DNA from: Amorphophallus konjac
Lineage: Eukaryota; Streptophyta; Magnoliopsida; Alismatales; Araceae
DNA length: 64,000 nucleotides
Assembly: GCA_022559845.1 (NCBI GenBank)
Contig: CM040118.1
Location: forward strand, 157,996,331-158,060,330
Direction of reading: 5' to 3'
The translations under genes and the position numbers were made by a program. The notes beneath the pieces are model-generated. The model made no database searches. It worked only from the letters and a program-made list of their open reading frames with translations, and was not told the origin of the DNA. Below are positions 10,550-22,405 of this stretch, piece by piece (position 1 is the stretch's first letter; each line of letters begins with the position of its first letter).

Positions 10550-13140
10550 GAATTTCATCCTCGAAATTCAGGACTAGCAACCAGCCACAGGGGAAGAACG
10601 CCGAACCAATTGACAACGTTGCCAGAGCCCCAGCACAAAAACCTCAATTCTCACGAAAGCTCTCAACCTGAGGGACACAGCCAGACTACTATCACGAACA
10701 ACACCTCACTCCGCACGCCGCACACACCGTCCATCCGAGCAGGAATACACCAAAGGACACAGTCTGACATCACATCAGTCACAACCAACTCAATCATGGC
10801 ACTGTAGCCACTGACTCGCTCACCGAGGAGACACAGTCCTCGGCACGAGAAACAGCCACCGATCCATCCTATGGTCGGTGGACAAATTACACATCAGCTT
10901 CACAACCAGCTGACAGGTCGCACACCCTTCTCAAGGGAACAACCAATATAGAGCCTCCACCGGCTCACGCAGCCATCTCAACAGACCACAACCAGCTCAT
11001 CGGCTCAGCGCCAGGAATCACCTCACACATGGCAAGCTGAAAGCTAGACATATCACTGTGCCAACTCTGTCAGAAGATAACTTCGACAAAGCCCAGATCT
11101 CGTCCGGAAAGGCACATCACAGAAAAGACCACCCAAGGTCTCACCGATATGCAGCTCTCACCAATCTCGATGCACAACCACCCACATCCTTTGTCCGTGA
11201 AAGACCACACACCGGTCACCAACTGTTCGTCAACGGGAAACCTCCGCTTGCTCAGGTTCTTCCTTCTTTCCTGGTTCTCCACCGGATCCGAAGGGAACAT
11301 TCCAAACCTCGGCAAGCCATCCGTTGACTCTCACACAGACCGATACCACATCTCGAGCTGCACTCCTCTCGGTTACCGCGCCCGAACTCAATCAGCGCTC
11401 CAACTCGACCCTCTCAGGGGAGCACGATGAAACCAAATGACAAGATATTGGCGTCTTCGGTCATCACCTCACTCGACTCAGACTCACAGGGGAACCATCC
11501 CATGCTGGTCACCAAACCAGGGATAACCATTGCGACACCAATGTCCCATCAAGGACCACCAATCCGACGCCAACCTCAATAAAAGGCCTCCGCCCATAGG
11601 CGTCACTCTTCCATCTGGTCTCATCACAACCCTCGACTTCCGTCAAGCGACGTCCTCAATAACCCCATCCAGGCTCACGCCGACGCCTGACACGGCTTCC
11701 ATCACAGGAACAGGGTACTCATGCGGTGCACTTGCCAGCACATTCTCCAATACTCCATCCTGCCAGTGCCAAGAACCACAATACTTCGAGCAATGGCCCG
11801 ACAACAACACGTTTCACACCGAGGAACCAATCCTCCGATGTTCCACGCAAACTCAGGAATCCGCCCGTAGCAACCAATGCTACGATCCAGAACCAGTCGG
11901 TCACAGGCCCACCAGGCTTCCACTGTGCACTCTGATCCACGCGCGCACAGCCAAGAATGTGAACACCACCCAACCAGCACTCGTCATTCCAGAACAGCGC
12001 CAGCACCCTTACACATCATGAGAAATGGGCACGACATCACACATGCAACCACCTTGCCCAAAGACGGGTCACGTCTCGCACGGACTTCATGGCACGCGAG
12101 GCCAACCAAATATGGGAACACACTGCAAGATGAGGAACCTTAGGCAAACACAATCTCTCCAACCCATGGAGAAACTGATCACGCCTCTGACCAATGGAAA
12201 ACTTCCATGCTCTACCTGATCTCAAACCTCGCGCACGCTAGAAATAGCACCATCCAGTACCAAGGAAAGCCATCGCTTCCATCAGGTCAGCACCTCTAAC
12301 ACACTTAGCAAGTGTCACGTCGGACCACAATCACAGCATCTCTCGATGCACCACTTCTGCAATTCCTCAAACTGCAACACCCTACGCCAAGAGCCACCAC
12401 ACGAGCCATAATCGACAATTATCAACGCTCATCCTCGAGTCCCGAACTCACCACGGAGCCTTCACATCTCAAACCAATTCCAAGGTGAACACAACCCATT
12501 CGCACACAAGAGCACAGGAGTAAGACTTACTGGGACACCACAACCCAATCCTGCCTCGAAATCTACAGAATAATCGGGACCAACACGTCATTTCTAACGC
12601 CACAGGGCACAAAAGGAACACCAGGCTCGACGAAACAGCAACTCACCGAGAAGATCCTCCGCTCACCCGAGCGCACCTCTCGATCAGAACACCCGCTCTG
12701 TCACCTCAAACCATAATCTAAACACATTAGGGGCTGGATAAACCTCAAACTGAAGTGGCCAAAAACTGACGGCAGCTCCCTCAGAGCACGCTCACGGCCA
12801 CTTAACCATGAACAACCCTCTCCAGCCACCTGACCTCGCTACAAACACCTCGAATGTAGCACCACAGCAACGCTTGCCAGCAACCTCTGCCCAACGCAGC
12901 ATAACCAGGGCCACCACTGATGAGGGAGAAGGCTCTCTACCTTGATCCTTAGGCCCCATGCTGGCATGAAAGCCGCGAACAACAACCAACTTCACAGCGC
13001 CACACCGCGCACTCAAGCTCACAAGCGAAAAACTAGGTGGAAAGTGAACACAAAATCCTAAGCCAGCTGCCCACTTTACTGGACCTTATGGACTCTAATC
13101 ACTGCAATAATTCAAATTCCTATGTACGTCCACAACCTCT
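10550..13140 (-). other. Internal region of element B, no recognisable genes
   Basis: 2.6 kb between polypurine tract and primer site. I searched the frames for gag, protease, RT and integrase motifs and found none; ORFs are short and overlap in all frames. Part of it (about 11640-11830) is clearly similar to fragment E at 32990-33180, so this is a family trait and not random sequence. It could be decayed gag-pol beyond recognition or a replaced internal region. Confidence 0.7.
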
Positions 13141-13152
13141 GCTCTGATACCA
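13141..13152 (-). other. Primer binding site of element B
   Basis: TGGTATCAGAGC on the - strand, two bases from the LTR end (TTACA then GT). Initiator tRNA-Met type. Confidence 0.9.
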
Positions 13153-13457
13153 ACTGTAACGACCCGAGAATCCTATTACCGGGAGAGACCCGATAACCCG
13201 AGACTCGAACCGCCGCCCATGAGTCGGGAGGGCTCGGAAGGGCTAAAAGGAGTGTGGAGGCACAAAGAAATAGGAAATAAGGCAAGACAATTCAACAATT
13301 AATAGAAATAAAAAACAACTACAGCTACAACAGAGTCCAGTCCAATAAAAAGTACAGTCTAAAGTAGTAAAAACGTACCACATGCCGAGTGAACGCTCGG
13401 CCCGGCGAGCTGGCAACTGAGAACCTCCGAACAGCACCCTCGAACCTCGAGGAAGAA

Positions 13458-13502
13458 CCGCCTCACCTGAAAAGCAGGGTTGAGTCTCCAAAACAGAGAC
13501 TC
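13458..13502 (-). repeat. Conserved LTR hairpin with CAGGTGAGGC motif, element B copy
   Basis: On the - strand a GAGTCTC/GAGACTC hairpin (13482-13502, 7-base arms) is followed by TTTTCAGGTGAGGCGG (13458-13473). The same pair stands at 33589-33634 in element F LTR 1 and in the other F LTRs, although most LTR sequence has diverged. TTTTCAG followed by GTGAGG looks like a splice acceptor abutting a donor; no splicing is shown. Confidence 0.7.
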
Positions 13503-15184
13503 AGCAGGGGTCCCGTGGAACCCCAACCGGAAACAACAGCGGTAGCGGAAAGGAAAGCTACAACTACAGCAGGAACAGCGAACCGATGGCCGGTCAAAAC
13601 TCGGCACTACAGCTACTCCTACTGTACAAGAAACACACCCCGATCTCAAGGTCGGGGGGCTACCAAACCACACTAGTACCACTTACAGAAGTAAAACATA
13701 TGGTAACCCAGCCGTAGAAGCCTGTCTCCCAGGACACGGCCAACCTGGACACGCTGTCCAAGGTGCAACCCCGACCACCCAGTCGTGGACACCGCACCAA
13801 CAAGACGCAACCTCGGTAAAGCTACTAGCACCAGCTTCACGGTATAAAAACCGGCACACGCGCCACAGCAAATCAACCAGAACTCAACAATCAACACGAC
13901 CAAAACCCGAAGGCTTACAGTTGAAGTCACTGAAGCTGGTGCTCAGCATGATCAACACAGCAAAAAAATCGGAACTCAACGATCAAACGATCAACACTGT
14001 CCAAGGTAGTTCATGTCAGGTTGAAGTCACTGAAGCTGACAGTCTGTCACTCCCGACTCGACAGGAGTACATCCCACTAGAAGCACAGTCGGTAGCATCC
14101 CCTGATGTCTTACGCCGCACCGTAAGTGAACTACCTGACGTGGTAGCGCCTACCAGAGGCACGGACACCGAACAAGTAACCACAAAGCAAGTGACTAGCT
14201 GGGGTCACGCTCGTCAGCGTGTGTCCAACTGCCCCCAACCACGTGTGCACACACAGACCATGCGTCCTAGGTCTGGCCTCTAATTGGTTTTCCCCTTGAG
14301 CTTGACTCTGGCTACAGACGAGGGGCCCGACGGAAACTAGTCTAAAAACCATCCTCAAGGTAGACTCTCCACCACTCCTTGGTGGGTCCACACGCGTGCA
14401 GGCATGCTAAGACTAGTGGAGGGTCACTGAAGGAGTAGACTCTCAAGCTAACGTAAAACAACGTCCGAACCCGACGAAGTACGGGGACCGTCCCACGTAC
14501 CTGCACCGTCGAATGGTGACCACGGTCGGAGAAGAAACGGGACTCATAGTCCACAGGCCGCACACCCGGCCACGCACAAACGTGAAAGCATGATTCCCAA
14601 GGTAGCTCACCGGCCGCCAAACCGGATCCCACTCTTAGGGGACAGTAGGAACCCTCCGGCCCCAGGCTGGTCAATTGGACTCATAGTCCAAGGCTACACA
14701 CATGGCCCACATGGAAAGAACAGAAGCACGATTCCCAGGGCAGCGCACAAGCCGCCACACCGATAACTGGACTCACAGTCCAAGGCCAAACACACGGCCC
14801 ACTCTAGAATCACCTTCTAGGAAAACTCACGACATACGGGGGAGACCCCACCACACACACACCGATACACGGCGAGTCAGTCAAGCGTAACATAAAGCCC
14901 GAAACACGGGGAGTCACCCGGACTCTCAAACCCACGGGCATGCTAAACGAGATAGCACGGTCCTTTCGACACCCTCAAACCATGGACACAAAACCCTCGG
15001 GGTGTCTGAGACATTCACAAGACCGCAGGTCGACCACTGGGTCCCAACCGGGTTGACCAAGAACCTACACAATGTGAAACGATCGCGGTAACCACGAAGA
15101 ACCACTTCGGCATAACACAGTGCCTGGCGGTCTATCTTTGGGCCGTCACAGCAGTAACAGTCCAAGGATATGCTGCCACAGCAC

Positions 15185-15732
15185 CCTGATGGTCCAACTC
15201 AATAGCGTCAGACACTCGGTGCAAAACCGGCTGTAACACGCCAGTCCTGGTGCGTCACAGTCTCTGACGCGCCTAGCCTGGTGCGTCAGAAGATGAGCAG
15301 AAACCAACCGTGACGCACACCGCCCGGGGCATCACGGTCTCTGACAGACCAACACTGGTGCGTTAGAAGATGGGACAAAACTGGCTGTGACGCACACCCC
15401 TCGGGGCATCACAAACTCTAACGCTTGAACCCCGGTGCGTTAGAAGGTGGGGGTGCGTCCTCTCTGACGCTCCCTCACAGGGGCGTCACAAGGCTCTGAT
15501 GCTCCACCTTGTGTGCGTCAGAGGCCTTGACCCCCAACGGTCAAAACCACAACGGTCGACTGCCAACGGTCGGGTCGTCACTCTGACAGTCCAACCTAGG
15601 CGCGTCACACGCCCTGGCGGTTTATCGTGGGACTATCATGCCCACTGACCACCCAGTTGGCAAAACGGTAGGCTGTGACGCACCCACCCTGGGGCATCAC
15701 ACGCTGTGGCGGTCACTAGAACGACCGCCACA
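15185..15732. repeat. Second copy of the TGACGC...GCGTCA hairpin array (element B 5' LTR)
   Basis: Same order of units as 9219-9765 with scattered substitutions, many of them CG to TG or CA (for example GGGGCATCACA for GGGGTGTCACA). The last unit again has 10-base arms around TGTGGCGGTC. Comparing the two copies shows which arms have decayed since insertion. Confidence 0.85.
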
Positions 15733-17328
15733 CCGTCTCGACGGTGGAATGGCGAGAAATGACCAAAAACACAAACCACGCCCCCATACCTCCGTGGGAG
15801 AGGGGAAAAACAAGGGGGACGCCCCCAAATAGCCCCTAGCATGCATCTACGGCCTCGGATCGGTCAAAAATGCGATGAAATGGTAGATCGGCTCACGAGC
15901 CCTAAAACATGTAATTTTCCCAAAATTCCCCAAATACGCCCGCTCGGCTCACCACGGCCTACAAAACTTGTGGGAAAGGGAATGCACGAGCTGGGGGTCC
16001 ATCTCCCTACCTCCACCGAAGAAATGACGTGTCGTGGACGCCGATCAATGAAGAAACGCCGTGAAACCCTCGCCGGCTCACGACCGTGCCACGAGCTCCC
16101 ACGTGTCTCCACCACCTCGATCCTCGCCCATCCACGCCCGCGCTGCCTCCACCTCGCCCCCGCCTCACTCCGTCAGCCGCCGGAGAAGAGAGGTGTTGGG
16201 TCCCACGATCAATGACACCCAAGAGGGGGGTGAATTGGGTGATTACAAATTTTAAGGAAACTCTTTCCCTTTTAACAAGTGTATTGAAACAACAATTAAA
16301 ACATCAAATCTGTTGAACTGGCAAGTTAGATTACAACCTACACTAACCCCCACACTAGAAGACAAGACGAATGCAGCGTGGTGGAGTAAACTCCTTACAA
16401 CAAGATTAAGGAAGTTGATTAAGCCAACAAATAAAAGGATTCAACAATCAAACCAAGCCAACGCGCAAAGCAAATCACAATGCACAGGGATTTTAAGGTG
16501 GTTCGGGACCACGACGGGCTCCCTACGTCCACCCCTCACCAAACTAGGTGAGGCTTCACTTGGGGATAAATCCCCAAACGGAGACGACGCTCCAACCACA
16601 CACGCAGGATGATGCCTGCACACATACATGGGGACGCGCCCCAGTACACACACACACACGGAGATGATGACTCCAACACGATCCGACAACTGGATCCACC
16701 AACACACACACACGCTGCCACAAGTGCAGCAATCCACACACTAAGAACGACGAGACACACACACACACGTAGATCTAGTAAGATCCACGCACCCACACAT
16801 GAATCAGACGTGACACACACACATGACCACGGATTCAGACGATCCACACACACACAAATGCTTAGAGTTTATGACAAATACAAATATGACACTCAAAGCA
16901 TGATGACAGCGAGGCTTAGTTTGGAAATCCCCTGATTTGGCTTCTCTTTGAATGTATGCTGCTGATTTAGAACGTAGCTTCAATCTTCACTTAATCGGAG
17001 CTTCTGTCTGTGCTTACTTGGCTCTTCTTCTTTCTAGTTTGCTTGGCTTTCTCTTCTTGGGAGGAGGTTGGCTTTAGATCTTCCTTGAATCACCTTGGAG
17101 ATAGATGAACGATCTTTTCTCAAATGACGTGATGGCTTGATTCTCCACGCAGCTTCCAGTTGGGGATCTATTGGAAACTTCTTTGCAGCTTGTTCCCTTC
17201 ACATTCACGCTCATAACATGGTTGAAGAAGCCCTGGAGCTGCTGCCTACGACCTACACACACAAGGATAGAAGAAAAAATAGTTTTCAGATCTCACTTGG
17301 TTCCTCCTTAGGGTTTACAACCCAATAA

Positions 17329-17342
17329 GATGTATTTATGTG
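17329..17342 (-). promoter_or_regulatory. TATA-like box of element C LTR
   Basis: CACATAAATACATC on the - strand, in the position that aligns with CTATAAAATA in the related solo LTR (44458-44467). The same sequence is in the other LTR at 25241-25254. The palindrome array lies 150-400 bases upstream. Confidence 0.6.
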
Positions 17343-17478
17343 TTTAGGACGGTCAAGAGACAGCCTAGGGACCATATCCACATGTCCTGGAGTGATTTGG
17401 GGCTTTTGGACCAGATTTAGAAGACTTTTGGCATGCTTATACGAAGATTGTATTTGATGGTGCCGCCCCGTACCGAAA

Positions 17479-17735
17479 AGGGTTGACCCTTGGGGCCAAC
17501 CCTCGCGCAAACAGAACCCCAACAGAACCATTTTCATGTCCTATTTTACAGGGGTCGACCCCAGGGGTCGACCCTCGGGCTAACAGAACCCAAATAGAAC
17601 CAAATTTTGGTTCTGGTTTATTGGGGTCGACCCTTGCTGTGGGTCGACCCTAGGGGTCGACCCCTTTGGGTAGGGTGTTGAAAAACTGTTCTGTTTTGGA
17701 CAGAACCTAAGAGGGTCGACCCATGGGGTCGACCC
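17479..17735. repeat. GGGTCGACCC palindrome array, element C 3' LTR
   Basis: Seven exact GGTCGACC cores, mostly within GGGGTCGACCCC, often in close pairs, plus two decayed copies at 17481-17502. Between them are AACAGAACC and GGTTCTG stretches that are themselves inverted to each other. The array is upstream of the TATA box on the - strand. The 5' LTR copy is 25391-25636. Confidence 0.88.
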
Positions 17736-18711
17736 GTTCTTGTTTGGGTCTGAAAAATAGCTAAAACGTCTATCAAATCAATGGGAATTAATTAATTAAA
17801 TATTACCATAATCCCATGAAGATCAACCATAATTTTTCATCCTTAAAAACATGATAAAGTAAGAGGTTAGATCAAAATCAAAATATATGGTTATGCATTA
17901 AAATATGCAGCTAGTTTTGAGACCGAGACCCAAATGACATGAAGTATGATTATGAAAGCATTAGCATGAGATGCATAGATGCTTTGATAATATTTTCATT
18001 TTAAGAACCTCCCCAAGAATATGCATAAGACACTTTGAAACCATTAAGTCTTTCACTATTCAATGAAGTCAATTGAGAGCACGACTAATAAATCACTCCC
18101 AATCTAGGCACATGGAAATTCATTTCCAGCTCATGGATACTTACCATGGATTCAAGGGTAGTAACCAAGAGTGGGAGCTTACCATTGACTCCAAAGAAGT
18201 TTTGGCAAAGTGAAACTTACACATTATATCAGAGTATTGATCATGCATTTGAAGGGGCATTTCCAATACAAATCAATCAAACCTCATATGAGTTCCAACT
18301 TCAGTCCAGAGCAACATGTATCCAATCATCATTGAGTCATGATTTTGTGTGAGTGAGAGGAAGATGATGATCCTTTCAACAAAGACAAATAATGAAGTGG
18401 AGATGATTTTACACAATGACAAGCAACCAATTCATATCAACAAATACTCAATGAATACTCAATGAATCTACATTAGTATGGGCAAAAAGAACAAGAACAT
18501 TAGTCTTAACATTCTCACACTAAAACATGCATGAAGGCGCATGCATTCTAGCCCAGTAGCAATACCTGCAAAGCAAGATATCAACATGTGAGTTCGTTTG
18601 TCATGACGATGAGTTCATTTATCATGAAGACATTTTTCATAGATCACTCACACATCAAAACCATTATCATCACACATGAAGTTTAGTTATCATCAAAATC
18701 ATAGCTCAACA

Positions 18712-21700
18712 ATCTCCCCCTTTTTGATGATGATAAACTTAGTGATGAATGATGACAACCTTAGTGATGATGGCAAACTCCCCCATGATGGCAAACGAAT
18801 GATTTTTCTCCCCATGTAACAGGTAATCATGAATCACATGAAATCTTTCTCCCCCTTTGACATTAGCAAAAAGTGGGGTAATGCCAATCATTCTCCCTAG
18901 TGAACATGATCAAAAGGAGGGGAAGAAATAAAAGAGGTGCAAATTGTAGCATGATAAATGAGCAAGGGATAATAACCCACATTTCAAATTCTGATGGAGC
19001 ATGAGCAAAGTGTAAATAAGGGACCAAATCATATTCTTGTTGACTGATATGTTTGGAGAATTTTATTTGTTTTGTGATACCAGTCGTTGACAAGAGAGAA
19101 CACCAATTGTTGATTACTTGGATGTGCCAAGATGAGTAGAGCTGATTCTGATCTTTCTCCCCATTGGCCATGCAAAGCCTAAAATTTCTTGAGCAAGTGA
19201 ATAACATGGGAAGTCCACTCAATTTTTGGTTTTCAATATATTCCAGATTTTTAATTTTTGATTTGTGGTTTGAAATACATGAGATGCAACTTATGCATGT
19301 AATGGCATGTAACATGCATGCACAAGCTAACAAATAGATACGTATAAATACATGCAACACAGCTCCCCCGTACATATTTAAGAGGGGATGGATATAGGAA
19401 AGATGCAAGAGAGTCATGACAACTGGAATGCACATGTGTAGCACATGGGAGATTGTGCAATCATATAGGAGATTAATGCAATTACTAATGCGGTCAATCA
19501 ACTTTATGAATACATATTAAATCAAATTTTAAGATGTGTAAGTGAGTAACATGAAAAACGATAGTCTCAATATGGATATTTAGATTTTCAGATCAACACA
19601 TGGAGACATTTTACAGACTGCACTTCAATTTTGAGAACATCGTATTGGAGGCTTCGTTCTACCTCAATAATTTTGCACAGATAATCAGAATTTTTTTAAG
19701 AATGATCAAGTTCAAATAATTCCTTTTTACACGAGTAGACGCATGGAGCTCATGCCAAAATTCCCGGTTACCTAGAATACTGAACAATTTCACCTCATTT
19801 TGAACAGAGGTACTAGTCAACACTTTTCAGATATGAACCACATCACGTCTCAGGTGACATGTGCCTAGTTTACTCAGTGAGACCGAGCATTGCTCTGCGG
19901 TTCATTTTCATTTCAGATTTTTCAATAAAGATAGGTGGGCAGCTTTTTCCTCAACTGTCTCTTCAACATACATGCATCAAGTTTAACATCTTGAGAGTGT
20001 TGAAAAGAAATTCATATATCATTATCTTTAACACTCATTTTCACATTTTGTACATGAATTGTGCGAATTTGATCCAGCATGTATACCGAAAATATCATGA
20101 ATACATAACAATACAACTCCCCCTAAATAGATGCACTTTTACTCCCCCAGAGTGTACAATATGAAGCACACCGATAATGACTCAATTATAATATTATTTA
20201 TCAAGAAGACATAAGGTCATAGAAATTACAAGGATGGGGGTGAATAGCATGTAATAACACACAAGCACACATTGGGAGTTTATGCAAATACACTATGACA
20301 TGCATACGAGCAATGTGATATCAATTTGATACCAATTGAATGGATAATTTGATACCAATTGAATTGATGCCAACAGAATGAACTAAGTGCGACTAATGCA
20401 ATGCATAAATTAACATGGGTGGAAAGTGTGTGTTTTTGGTTTTTCATTTGAGTGAACTAAATGCACCTAATGCATTGGATTCTGATGCATGCAACCTATA
20501 ACTGTATGAGAATGAAAGACAAGATGTAAAAATAAGATTAGAGCTTTGATTTTCAAGCCAGTGTGACAAAAATCTTATTGAGATCATCCACATTCTATCC
20601 ATGAATCTACAAATATTTTTTATGACAAGACTTTTATGAATAAGGGTGCATAAATGATCAAAATTAAGTAATGCAACCCAAATTTCAGAATTGTTCAAAA
20701 ATAGATTTTCAAAGGTCTTTCACAAGTTTTGAAATGAGAATTCATCCAAAAGTCAAATGTATGGATCATTTAATCACAAACATATTTTCAATTTACATAA
20801 CTCAGCTCAAGGATTCATTCACAAATCAATCAATCACAAGCCAGTCAAGATCTGGTACGAGGCGGAGATTTTAGTCCAAAGACCCAACTCAACGCATAGG
20901 GAATGCTTTCAAGTGGACATAATCCACTCTTTCACAAATGCCATTTGATATACCAGATATGCAATTCAACTCAAGTGTGATGATACAATTCAGATTGAGT
21001 GTCATTCAATAAGCAACAACTTCCTGCACATCTCTCAAGGTTTTCATTTTGTTCAATCAATTAACTATGCTCATCACATCAAACTAGATTCAACCAATTT
21101 GTCACAGTATGCTAGTAAATGACAACTCAAGTTTTTAGAATCAACACTTGTCATCTAAAGGTATCACCAAGGGATAAAAAGGCCATTGCATGAGTTGATA
21201 AGGATGAATTACCTTGGTTCAGGAGACAAGATTGGACGTCTTCAATCACTAAGATCACCAACCTCATGGAGGTTGATATTTCAGATTTTGCATTCTTAAC
21301 ATTGCCTTGAGAATCCATTTTCTTCTAAGGCTTTCACCATGCCTTGGGTACTTGCTTTAGCACGTACAAGGACTTTCACCAACTTGTGCTTAAGTCGATT
21401 CTAGAGATTGTTCAAGTTTTGGTATCCCATCTCCTTATGGCAATTGAGAAGATTCTCATCATTTTTCATCCTTGCAAGGTGTTCCTTTAGTTGATGCAAG
21501 CTTGACTATGAATGGCCAGCATTACTTGGACTTGGGGAGTGTACTCTGCATCCAAAGATAAAAATAGATTTGATTTGTCAATTATGATTCAGATTTATTA
21601 ACAATGGCATCAAAAATTATTTTAACAACCAACATCCCCTAAATAGCTCAAGATGCAATGCATGACTAATGTGTGAACCTAAACATTAAGCTCATATGGT

Positions 21701-22200
21701 GAATGTGGTTGCTCCCCCTTAGTGTGTGTGCATGAATGCAAGATGTTCAGTAACAATCCAATACCATATGCAGCCTTTTAAGTAAATGACTCATAGTACC
21801 AGGCGGAGAACTTAGATCTAAAGATCACCTCACGCATAGTGATAGTTTTCAGACAGGCTTAACCTGCCCTTCCACATGTCACCATTTGATATACTATGTA
21901 ATCAAGGATGATGAAGGTAGGAGGATTGCTATGCATTATGATATGAATTTACAATGTTCAACTTTTACATGATAGAGTATGAAAGTGTATGCAAACTCAA
22001 TATATGTAGTGAGATCATGCTTTGGTGAATCTTCAAGCTCTTCTTTAAACAAAGATGCTATATGACAAGTGATATATGCACAAATATGTAAACAACTATG
22101 AATTAAATGCATGTACGGACATATGCAAGATTGCATGACTACATAACAGAAAGTCAATTAAAATATGACACAATCACTACAGAAGGTAGGAGAGATATCA
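18712..22200 (-). other. Element C 3' non-coding region with repeated polypurine tracts
   Basis: The functional tract is 18712-18725 (AAAAAGGGGGAGAT on the - strand) next to the LTR. Further GGGGGAG- or GGGGAG-type tracts on the - strand lie near 18777, 18847, 19361, 20119, 20141 and 21710. The block at 19790-19860 resembles element D at 29590-29660, including an identical CACCTGAGACGTG. No coding region is recognised; the 212-codon frame at 18863-19501 spans the tracts and matches nothing I know. Multiple tracts upstream of the 3' LTR are known in Sireviruses. Confidence 0.7.
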
Positions 22201-22405
22201 CCTGATCTTTAAGTTACGTTTTTGATTTTTTCTTCCAACCTGACTTATGCCACTTGACCCGTGTGCCTTACCTTCTTGATGAAAACAGATTTCATGCTTT
22301 ACATTCCCAAGGCACACCTGCAAAATAAATTTCTCATTTGGTCTTCTTAGGTACCCAAACCATCTTGGGTCCTTGTGGGTTAGCAGCAACATGTGCATGT
22401 GATTT

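Larger units (their letters stand above)
13155..16193 (-). repeat. 5' LTR of element B, part left of element C
   Basis: Starts TGTAACGACCC next to the primer site and runs to the element C insertion; the LTR resumes at 26612. It includes a second copy of the TGACGC hairpin array (15185-15732). The part 13155-14808 is the only copy of that LTR section in the window. It shares short blocks with element F LTRs: the CAGGTGAGGC motif with its hairpin, and a CACGTGTGCACACAC stretch near 14240. Confidence 0.88.
16194..18711 (-). repeat. 3' LTR of element C
   Basis: 2518 bases; the other LTR is 2549, the difference being mainly a segment at about 24302-24342 missing here. It contains CA-rich stretches (16640-16860), the TATA region at 17329-17342 and the GGTCGACC palindrome array at 17479-17735. 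ORFs in it come from CA repeats and palindromes and are not genes. Confidence 0.9.

Noticed and set aside
18863..19501. 212-codon ORF on the - strand of element C
   Set aside because: Spans several polypurine tracts of the non-coding region, no recognisable domain; its position would suit an envelope-like gene of some Sireviruses, but no signal peptide or fusion features could be seen.
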